Part shown: piece after piece, positions 15,427 through 20,291 of the stretch
How positions within the stretch are numbered: the stretch's first letter is position 1
How the letters are laid out: every line of letters starts with the position of its first letter
Assembly: GCA_028718845.1 (NCBI GenBank)
Contig: JAQULA010000006.1
Span: 1 to 21,227, forward strand
DNA: 21,227 nucleotides
Direction of reading: 5' to 3'
Source of the DNA: Candidatus Omnitrophota bacterium
Lineage (GTDB): Bacteria; Omnitrophota; Gorgyraeia; B26-G9
Position numbers and translations under genes: made by a program
The notes under the pieces: model-generated
What the model saw: the letters and a program-made list of their open reading frames with translations, nothing else
What the model was told of the DNA's origin: nothing
Databases searched by the model: none

Positions 15427-15456
15427 AAATCATATGGGGTCAAATCATATGGGGTC
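15427..15456. repeat. 15-bp perfect tandem duplication at the left transposon border
   Basis: AAATCATATGGGGTC occurs twice in a row (15427-15441 and 15442-15456). The second unit overlaps the first six bases of the terminal inverted repeat, so the duplication spans the element border. Confidence 0.8.
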
Positions 15457-16396
15457 AAACCTTGACATTAGACAGCTTCTCCTCAATAGTTTTCATTGTT
15501 TTCGCCCAGAACTTATCTTGCCCAGCTTTTTCTTCCAGCCGGGCCGCAATCTTGTTTACCCCGGAGATGCTTTGACCTTTATAATATTCTCCGGCTATCT
15601 CTCTTAAGGTCTTGTCCGTAAGTTTACGCAAAAAATAAATTATCAGCTTGTCTTTCTCTTTTTGGCTAAGTTTCGCTTCTCTCTTAATTATTCCGATAAT
15701 ATCTTTTTCATTCACAGATTCCCTGCTTAATTCCTTTAACCCCGGTAGGTCTTCCTGCCGCTTCTCAACGTCTAAATATTTTTCCTTGACCTCATTGACA
15801 AATTCTTCCCCTCCCAGTACGCACCCAGCCACAGCCCCACGATCCGGATTGTTTATGTCCATCCCGATCCCTTCCTGCACAAATCGCAGGTATTCTTCTC
15901 TGTCTTTGCAATAGCTCTTCGTTGTTTTTTGTTCAAGAAACTCCGGAGGATGAGTATCTCCTTTATAGTAGCGGTAACTGCTCCATTGGTATTGTTCCGG
16001 TCTCCGGACTATGCCGGCTCGCACCGGGTTTAGATGGATATACCGCGATAATTCCAATAAGTATTCTTCCTTTTCCACCAGCACTGCCTTGTATCTGCCC
16101 TGAAATAAGTGCCCGGCCCGGTTGTGCCTCACATTATAGTAAACCGTATATGCCGTATTGATATATTGCATACACCGGCTTATATTGGCTCGGGGAGTTT
16201 CGATAAGAAGATGATAATGGTTGTCCATTAAGCAGTACGCGTGTATCTTTATGCCAAACCGCTTATGGCCGGTTTGCAGGTACTCCAAAAACTTATTCCG
16301 ATCTTGGTCATTCCGATATATTTCCCGGCGTTCATTACCTCGGGCGGTTACGTGGTAAAATGCCCCTTCATATTCTATTCTCAATTGTCTGGCCAT
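15455..16396 (-). CDS. REP-associated tyrosine (RAYT/Y1, HUH) transposase, copy 1
   Basis: 313 residues. The N-terminus MARQLRIEYEGAFYHVTARG is the usual start of this Y1_Tnp (PF01797-type) group. The HUH metal site is H60-Y61-H62 in DNHYHLLIET. The catalytic tyrosine is probably Y119 in SRYIHLNPVRAG. The C-terminal half has a helix-turn-helix-like region (TLREIAGEYYKGQSISGVNK). These enzymes nick single-stranded DNA at hairpins. The ATG at 16396 fits the family start; a GTG at 16402 is closer to the AAGGAG. The stop TGA falls inside the left terminal inverted repeat, so the repeat encodes the last residues (SNVKV). Confidence 0.9.
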   Translation of the reverse strand: MARQLRIEYEGAFYHVTARGNERREIYRNDQDRNKFLEYLQTGHKRFGIKIHAYCLMDNHYHLLIETPRANISRCMQYINTAYTVYYNVRHNRAGHLFQGRYKAVLVEKEEYLLELSRYIHLNPVRAGIVRRPEQYQWSSYRYYKGDTHPPEFLEQKTTKSYCKDREEYLRFVQEGIGMDINNPDRGAVAGCVLGGEEFVNEVKEKYLDVEKRQEDLPGLKELSRESVNEKDIIGIIKREAKLSQKEKDKLIIYFLRKLTDKTLREIAGEYYKGQSISGVNKIAARLEEKAGQDKFWAKTMKTIEEKLSNVKV

Positions 16397-16402
16397 AAAC
16401 AC

Positions 16403-16436
16403 ATAACTCCTTGTTTAAAACTCAACAAGGAGTTAT
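16403..16436 (-). promoter_or_regulatory. Hairpin sequestering the RAYT ribosome-binding site, copy 1
   Basis: Perfect 13-bp arms ATAACTCCTTGTT (16403-16415) and AACAAGGAGTTAT (16424-16436) with an 8-nt loop. Read on the minus strand, the AAGGAG ribosome-binding site of the transposase lies in the 3' arm, just before the start codon. Such a fold would keep translation low, as known for IS200. Confidence 0.75.
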
Positions 16437-16480
16437 TTTACCGCCAATTTTGTCTAATGTCAAGGTTTGACCCCTTGTTT

Positions 16481-16506
16481 TACTAGGAATTTTATTACTG
16501 TGCAAG
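16481..16506. repeat. 26-bp direct repeat, right copy
   Basis: Exact repeat of 15269-15294, starting 6 bp after the RAYT element. Confidence 0.8.
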
Positions 16507-16522
16507 AATAATGCTATTTTTA

Positions 16523-16560
16523 CACGAATAGGCACAAATCATACACGAATAAACACAAAT
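16523..16560. repeat. CACGAAT/CACAAAT short-word array, right copy
   Basis: CACGAAT at 16523 and 16544 alternates with CACAAAT at 16533 and 16554. Its translation gives a cysteine-rich peptide that should not be taken for a gene. Confidence 0.6.
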
Positions 16561-16658
16561 CAAAATCATTCCAAGCAAACAGCAGCAAAAGCCTAAAACT
16601 TTTTTCATTTTCCTTGTTACTTGCTTTTTCTTTCTTCCCCCTTGGAATTTTTCGATGA

Positions 16659-16759
16659 GTACGTGATTTATGGAACAACGTGAACATAAATCACTGTACG
16701 AAGTTATCCTGGGTATAAGCAAAAATGTTATTATACAATTTTGCTTGTTTATGCCCGGG
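16659..16759 (+). repeat. Two-hairpin structured repeat, copy 1
   Basis: Hairpin 1 (16659-16699): GTAC-GTGATTTATG, a 12-nt loop GAACAACGTGAA, then CATAAATCAC, a bulged T, GTAC. Hairpin 2 (16708-16759): CCTGGGTAT-AAGCAAAA, loop, TTTTGCTT, a GTTT bulge, ATGCCCGGG. Copy 2 at 16995-17094 has the same architecture with different paired bases. Strand of action is unknown. Confidence 0.75.
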
Positions 16760-16774
16760 GCTGCGGATGGTCTT

Positions 16775-16926
16775 TGATTTCGGTGATGAGACAGAGGCCC
16801 GGATGGCCGGAGCGCTGTCAAGATCCGCCATAAAGCATGTCGAGATCTCGCCGTTTTTCAGGTGGACAGGATGTTTTGTCAGCGTGAAGGCCCGCCTAGG
16901 CGGGCCTGAATTCATCACCGAAATCA
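16775..16926. mobile_element. MITE-like element with 15-bp inverted ends
   Basis: 152 bp with perfect terminal inverted repeats TGATTTCGGTGATGA (16775-16789) and TCATCACCGAAATCA (16912-16926). The same 4 bp, TCTT, flanks both ends (16771-16774 and 16927-16930), which fits a target-site duplication. No coding potential. It contains a 20-bp perfect palindrome (16888-16907). The transposase that would move it is not in this window. Confidence 0.6.
16888..16907. repeat. 20-bp perfect palindrome
   Basis: AGGCCCGCCTAGGCGGGCCT reads the same on both strands. It lies inside the MITE-like element close to its right end. Confidence 0.75.
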
Positions 16927-16946
16927 TCTTACCTGGTGCACCACAA

Positions 16947-16985
16947 AAAGAAGAACATCGCAAAAAAATTCTACGGGGGCGGTTT
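16947..16985. repeat. 39-bp dispersed repeat, copy 2
   Basis: Matches 15351-15391 with two mismatches. It directly precedes the second two-hairpin repeat, while copy 1 directly precedes a different hairpin (15401-15426). Confidence 0.7.
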
Positions 16986-16994
16986 TTTAAATGA

Positions 16995-17094
16995 GCGCGT
17001 ATTTTATGGAACGGAGTGAACATAAATTACGGCGCGAATTTATCCCATACATAGCGCAAAATGCATTGTAATTTTGCGCTGTTTATGTACGGGA
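16995..17094 (+). repeat. Two-hairpin structured repeat, copy 2
   Basis: Hairpin 1 (16995-17035): GCGC-GTATTTTATG, loop GAACGGAGTGAA, CATAAATTAC, a bulged G, GCGC, with one T-T mismatch. Hairpin 2 (17043-17094): TCCCATACAT-AGCGCAAAA, a 10-nt loop, TTTTGCGCT, GTTT bulge, ATGTACGGGA. Same stem lengths, loop size and bulges as copy 1. Confidence 0.75.
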
Positions 17095-17149
17095 CTTTGC
17101 TTCAGGCTGGCTAGAGTGCAGGGGCAGGCATCGCCCCGCGCTTTTTTTA

Positions 17150-17182
17150 CAAAAAAGAAGGAGCTGTTTAAACAGCTCCTTC
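17150..17182 (-). terminator. Strong Rho-independent terminator after the nifJ remnant
   Basis: A 26-bp perfect palindrome (17157-17182, half-site GAAGGAGCTGTTT) is followed on the minus strand by a run of six T. It lies 24 bp beyond the stop codon of the pyruvate:ferredoxin oxidoreductase stub, so it is most likely that gene's original terminator. Confidence 0.85.
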
Positions 17183-17205
17183 TCTCCTATTTTTCTTTAT
17201 TCAGC

Positions 17206-17334
17206 TTACCCTTGCTTCTGCGCAGTGTAATCCATACTCGCCAGATGCTCATACATCTTGAATCTGCGGTTCACCTCGGCCTGCGAAAGCTTCAGCAGCA
17301 TCTCCGCGCGTTCCGGATTCATCGTCTTCAAAAC
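17206..17334 (-). pseudogene. 3' stub of a pyruvate:ferredoxin oxidoreductase (nifJ/por) gene
   Basis: A 42-residue open stretch before the stop at 17206 reads LKTMNPERAEMLLKLSQAEV, then NRRFKMYEHLASMDYT and a short tail. This matches the extreme C-terminus of single-chain pyruvate:ferredoxin oxidoreductases, which end in an NP-R-A-E helix and a R(W/F)K-x-YE-x-LA helix. The complete protein has about 1,170-1,200 residues, so over 95 percent is missing; the frame meets a TAA at 17335. The strong terminator is retained. The rest was presumably lost when the Fic gene and repeats arrived. The identification rests on recall of the family end and was not searched. Confidence 0.6.
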
Positions 17335-17386
17335 TTAGCCCCGATCAACCATTCCACAATGCCGGGATGAAGAAACACTCCCGATC

Positions 17387-18505
17387 CTATCTAAACAACA
17401 TTAGATACTCACTCAATGCAAATAATCGATTACGAGAAAGCCCGGTTACTTCATCAAGTATATGTAGGCGTTTAAAATCCTGGACAAGCCGTGAAGCCGC
17501 ATTAAAACTAATCTGCAATCTTTCCGCGGTTGTGTTAATAGAAATCGTCGGGGTCGAAAACAAAACCAGCAGAAATTCGCGTGCGAGTTTTGCTTTGCGT
17601 CCAAGCGTCAGGATCTTTTCATCATATTGCTTTCTCAGCAAAATAATTTTTTCCAGTGTTTCTTTGCTGTTTCTGGCAGTGGCAATAACACCTGTAAGAA
17701 AAAATTTGACCCACTGCTCAATATTATTTGACGCACGCACTACAGTAAGCGAATCGTAATAAGCACCTTTATTTCTTTCAAAGAAATCGGAAAGATATAA
17801 AGTCGGTTTTTTCAATATCCCCAGACTAACCAATTGCAAGGTAATAAGCAACCTTCCGATTCGCCCATTTCCATCTAAAAAGGGATGAATCGTTTCAAAT
17901 TGATAATGTCCCATTGCTACTTTAATTAAGTGAGGAATCGCAAGATCGCGATTATGCCAAAATTTTTCAAGGTCCGTAAGCAATTCGGGTAAATCTTCAT
18001 GATGTGGCGGAATAAAAAAAGCGTCTTTAATACTTGCGCCTCCAATCCAATTCTGACTATGACGGATTTCTCCCGGTTCCTTGCGCTCGCCGCGTACCCC
18101 GGAAAGAAGAATGCGATGCGTTTCTTTAATAAGTCGCATTGATATGGGAAGCTTCTCCAGTTCGGCAATCGCAAAATTCATAGCTTTTATATAATTCTGA
18201 ACTTCCTGCCAATCATCTCTTTTTTCCGGGCTTATTTCACTTTCTGGAAGAACGGCATCGTCAATATTTGTGCGTGTACCTTCTATGCGACTTGAAGTCG
18301 TAGCTTCCTTGATAACATGCATCATAATAAAAAAATCAACATCCGGAACAAGCATTGAATAGGCACTAAGCTCCCCTAAATATCGAACTGCTTCTTCTAG
18401 TTGAATAGTTATCTGTTTATCTTCCCACTCAAACGGCTTATTTATAAAAGAGGGGGAAAAGCTTTTATACTCATACTGTTGCTTATATGCTCCCGCATTA
18501 AACAT
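17387..18505 (-). CDS. Fic-domain protein (AMPylator type, class II-like) with C-terminal winged helix
   Basis: 372 residues from the ATG at 18505, which has a GGAGG ribosome-binding site. The Fic motif HPFLDGNGRIGR is complete at 207-218, with catalytic H207. An N-terminal inhibitory motif of the (S/T)-x3-E-(G/N) type is visible as S71-SRI-E75-G76, so the protein is expected to be auto-inhibited, like class II Fic proteins. These enzymes transfer AMP (or another nucleotide moiety) to target proteins. The C-terminal part (about 306-365) looks like a winged helix (TTAERLQISFNAASRLVQDF). The target is unknown. It lies between the two RAYT elements, ends 52 bp before the nifJ stub and has its own promoter. 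Confidence 0.92.
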   Translation of the reverse strand: MFNAGAYKQQYEYKSFSPSFINKPFEWEDKQITIQLEEAVRYLGELSAYSMLVPDVDFFIMMHVIKEATTSSRIEGTRTNIDDAVLPESEISPEKRDDWQEVQNYIKAMNFAIAELEKLPISMRLIKETHRILLSGVRGERKEPGEIRHSQNWIGGASIKDAFFIPPHHEDLPELLTDLEKFWHNRDLAIPHLIKVAMGHYQFETIHPFLDGNGRIGRLLITLQLVSLGILKKPTLYLSDFFERNKGAYYDSLTVVRASNNIEQWVKFFLTGVIATARNSKETLEKIILLRKQYDEKILTLGRKAKLAREFLLVLFSTPTISINTTAERLQISFNAASRLVQDFKRLHILDEVTGLSRNRLFALSEYLMLFR

Positions 18506-18529
18506 AATTTCCTCCAATTGATAATATAA

Positions 18530-18558
18530 ATATTACCTTATAATGCTAAAAATGTCAA
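18530..18558 (-). promoter_or_regulatory. Promoter of the Fic gene
   Basis: On the minus strand a perfect -35 box TTGACA (18553-18558) is followed after 17 bp by TAATAT (18530-18535). The start codon at 18505 lies 25 bp downstream of the -10 box. Confidence 0.65.
18533..18548. promoter_or_regulatory. Candidate operator half, proximal copy
   Basis: TTACCTTATAATGCTA lies across the -10 to -35 spacer of the Fic promoter. The inverted, two bases shorter version TAGCATAAAGGTAA is at 18656-18669. Suggests a binding site for a regulator, possibly the Fic protein's own winged helix; this is inference. Confidence 0.4.
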
Positions 18559-18655
18559 TAAATAACACTTTATTGCATTTTAATGCCTTTGCGAGAGATA
18601 ATAAATCAGATTATTAAATAAAATGTAAATAACAAAATCAATTATTTATGTTTTT

Positions 18656-18669
18656 TAGCATAAAGGTAA
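18656..18669. promoter_or_regulatory. Candidate operator half, distal copy
   Basis: TAGCATAAAGGTAA is the near-complement of 18533-18548. It overlaps the left arm of the hairpin at 18661-18695. Confidence 0.4.
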
Positions 18670-18695
18670 ATAAAGAATTTTGTTATTTACCTTTA
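18661..18695. repeat. 13-bp perfect hairpin between the Fic promoter and RAYT element 2
   Basis: Arms TAAAGGTAAATAA (18661-18673) and TTATTTACCTTTA (18683-18695) with a 9-nt loop. The right arm contains the stop codon of the second RAYT gene. The TTACCTTTA core also occurs near the Fic promoter. Confidence 0.65.
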
Positions 18696-19649
18696 GGGGG
18701 TCATGGGGTCAAACCTTGACATTAGCAGTTTCTCCTCAATCCGCTTAATCTCGTTCGCCCAGGCATGATCCCGCACCGCTTTTTCTTCCAGCCGGGCCGC
18801 AATCTTGTTTACCCCGGAGATGCTTTGACCTTTATAATATTCTCCGGCTATCTCTCTTAAGGTCTTGTCCGTAAGTTTACGCAAAAAATAAATTATCAGC
18901 TTGTCTTTCTCTTTTTGGCTAAGTTTCGCTTCTCTCTTAATTATTCCGATAATATCTTTTTCATTCACAGATTCCCTGCTTAATTCCTTTAACCCCGGTA
19001 GGTCTTCCTGCCGCTTCTCAACGTCTAAATATTTTTCCTTGACCTCATTGACAAATTCTTCCCCTCCCAGTACGCACCCAGCCACAGCCCCACGATCCGG
19101 ATTGTTTATGTCCATCCCGATCCCTTCCTGCACAAATCGCAGGTATTCTTCTCTGTCTTTGCAATAGCTCTTCGTTGTTTTTTGTTCAAGAAACTCCGGA
19201 GGATGAGTATCTCCTTTATAGTAGCGGTAACTGCTCCATTGGTATTGTTCCGGTCTCCGGACTATGCCGGCTCGCACCGGGTTTAGATGGATATACCGCG
19301 ATAATTCCAATAAGTATTCTTCCTTTTCCACCAGCACTGCCTTGTATCTGCCCTGAAATAAGTGCCCGGCCCGGTTGTGCCTCACATTATAGTAAACCGT
19401 ATATGCCGTATTGATATATTGCATACACCGGCTTATATTGGCTCGGGGAGTTTCGATAAGAAGATGATAATGGTTGTCCATTAAGCAGTACGCGTGTATC
19501 TTTATGCCAAACCGCTTATGGCCGGTTTGCAGGTACTCCAAAAACTTATTCCGATCTTGGTCATTCCGATATATTTCCCGGCGTTCATTACCTCGGGCGG
19601 TTACGTGGTAAAATGCCCCTTCATATTCTATTCTCAATTGTCTGGCCAT
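18693..19649 (-). CDS. REP-associated tyrosine (RAYT/Y1, HUH) transposase, copy 2
   Basis: 318 residues, identical to copy 1 through residue 290 or so (HUH H60-Y-H62, Y119, same helix-turn-helix), then different for the last 25-30 residues: copy 1 ends in WAKTMKTIEEKLSNVKV, copy 2 in WANEIKRIEEKLLMSRF and a few more. A 1-nt length difference in the divergent stretch puts copy 2 in another frame through the terminal inverted repeat, and the stop lies outside the element at 18693. The region of difference is about 50 bp (18726-18777) between identical flanks. The ATG at 19649 is chosen by family match. Confidence 0.9.
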   Translation of the reverse strand: MARQLRIEYEGAFYHVTARGNERREIYRNDQDRNKFLEYLQTGHKRFGIKIHAYCLMDNHYHLLIETPRANISRCMQYINTAYTVYYNVRHNRAGHLFQGRYKAVLVEKEEYLLELSRYIHLNPVRAGIVRRPEQYQWSSYRYYKGDTHPPEFLEQKTTKSYCKDREEYLRFVQEGIGMDINNPDRGAVAGCVLGGEEFVNEVKEKYLDVEKRQEDLPGLKELSRESVNEKDIIGIIKREAKLSQKEKDKLIIYFLRKLTDKTLREIAGEYYKGQSISGVNKIAARLEEKAVRDHAWANEIKRIEEKLLMSRFDPMTP

Positions 19650-19726
19650 AAACACATAACTCCTTGTTTAAAACTCAACAAGGAGTTATTTTACCGCCAA
19701 TTTTGTCTAATGTCAAGGTTTGACCC
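18706..19726 (-). mobile_element. RAYT/Y1-transposase element, copy 2, with 20-bp terminal inverted repeats
   Basis: Bounded by GGGTCAAACCTTGACATTAG (18706-18725) and its complement at 19707-19726. From 18778 to 19726 it appears identical to 15525-16473 of copy 1. Both copies point the same way, 3.25 kb apart, flanking the Fic gene. A preceding GGGGTCAT at 18698-18704 partly duplicates the start of the left repeat. Confidence 0.8.
19656..19689 (-). promoter_or_regulatory. Hairpin sequestering the RAYT ribosome-binding site, copy 2
   Basis: Same 13-bp hairpin as in copy 1 (arms 19656-19668 and 19677-19689); the AAGGAG is in the 3' arm on the minus strand. Confidence 0.75.
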
Positions 19727-19727
19727 T

Positions 19728-19764
19728 ACTCTATGCACTCTATGCATTTTAGTATGCATTTTAG
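19728..19764. repeat. Two adjoining short tandem duplications at the right border of RAYT element 2
   Basis: ACTCTATGC occurs twice in a row (19728-19745) and TATGCATTTTAG occurs twice in a row (19741-19764). The second unit holds the stop codon of the next gene. Confidence 0.75.
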
Positions 19765-20267
19765 AGTATAAGCTTTCCTTCTTTAAGTTCCTTAAAAAAA
19801 ATTGTTTGTTTTATTTCACCGGTTTTCCCTTTTTCTTCCACAGTAAAATGAAAAACGATCATTGACGTTTCAAATGATTCTTGCGATAAAGAATACTGGA
19901 AGTTAATATCATTTTGCGGACCTTTTTTGAACACAACTTTATCTATAGGAATTTTTTTTAACATTTCATTTTTAGACGGAAATCCTGCTACAACTTCAAT
20001 TTTGGTAAGAGCAACTTCTTCCAAATTATTTTTATATTTGATTGAAATCACTGAAAAACATTCTTGAGTTTTTATATTATAAATCTGCCTTAAACTTATT
20101 CCCTCAAATTGTGAAGGTAGTTTTTCTTTAGGACAAATATAATCATATGTCTTTATCTCTTTGCTCTCCCCTCCTACTTTTATGTTCTGAATCTCCGAAT
20201 ACGCACCTCTTGGGATAAGCATGAACACAAATACCATAAATAATATAATTGAGTTATGCGCCTTCAC
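19761..20267 (-). CDS. Exported protein, unknown function
   Basis: 168 residues starting with a signal peptide (MKAHNSIILFMVFVFMLI, then PRGAYS), so exported. The mature part is rich in Lys, Glu and Ile, with two cysteines (in YICPKEK and QECFSV) that may form a disulfide, and ends in beta-strand-like stretches (SMIVFHFTVEEK, GEIKQTIFFKEL). I do not recognise the family. A GTG at 20267 is preferred because AAAGG lies seven bases before it; a TTG at 20273 is possible. It is AT-rich compared with the genes left of 15 kb. It lies 24 bp after the Ig-like gene and is probably co-transcribed. Its stop lies in a 12-bp tandem duplication. Confidence 0.6.
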   Translation of the reverse strand: MKAHNSIILFMVFVFMLIPRGAYSEIQNIKVGGESKEIKTYDYICPKEKLPSQFEGISLRQIYNIKTQECFSVISIKYKNNLEEVALTKIEVVAGFPSKNEMLKKIPIDKVVFKKGPQNDINFQYSLSQESFETSMIVFHFTVEEKGKTGEIKQTIFFKELKEGKLIL

Positions 20268-20291
20268 GATCAAACCTTTCTGTTAATAATG

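Larger units (their letters stand above)
15108..15450. other. Gene-free stretch between crcB and the first RAYT element
   Basis: 343 bp without a credible gene. From left to right it holds the structured crcB leader, one copy of a 26-bp direct repeat (15269-15294), a short array of CACGAAT words (15301-15329), a repeat of about 39 bp also found at 16947-16985, an 11-bp perfect hairpin (15401-15426) and a 15-bp tandem duplication at the transposon border. Confidence 0.7.
15451..16474 (-). mobile_element. RAYT/Y1-transposase element, copy 1, with 24-bp terminal inverted repeats
   Basis: 1,024 bp bounded by perfect 24-bp inverted repeats: 15451-15474 (begins GGGGTCAAACCTTGACATTA) and its complement at 16451-16474. 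The single gene inside reads right to left. A 13-bp hairpin lies between the right repeat and the start codon. The second copy (18706-19726) is identical by eye from 15525 to 16473, so at least one copy moved or was converted recently. No target-site duplication is seen, as expected for HUH enzymes. Confidence 0.8.
16397..17205. other. Gene-free repeat-rich stretch between RAYT copy 1 and the nifJ remnant
   Basis: About 800 bp without a credible gene. It carries, in order, the end of RAYT element 1, the right 26-bp repeat and CACGAAT array, the first two-hairpin repeat, a MITE-like element, the second copy of the 39-bp repeat, the second two-hairpin repeat, and a terminator. Short open frames here are translations of the repeats. 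Confidence 0.7.

Noticed and set aside
15239..15433. Minus-strand open frame of 64 residues between crcB and RAYT element 1
   Set aside because: It translates the 26-bp repeat, the CACGAAT array and the 39-bp repeat, so its apparent hydrophobicity comes from repeats.
16659..16765. Small protein encoded across the two-hairpin repeat (MEQREHK and MERSEHK starts)
   Set aside because: The two copies share only the first few codons; copy 2 meets a stop early and third-position changes are not favoured, while base pairing is preserved.
16495..16821. Minus-strand frame with a signal-peptide-like, cysteine-rich start
   Set aside because: The cysteine-rich part is a translation of the CACGAAT/CACAAAT array, and the frame runs into the hairpin repeat and MITE-like element.
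17074..17370. Plus-strand open frame of 98 residues
   Set aside because: Antisense to the pyruvate:ferredoxin oxidoreductase stub and its terminator.
15108..19765. CRISPR array
   Set aside because: Repeats in the accessory region are irregular in length and spacing and lack unique spacers of constant size; no cas genes are present.
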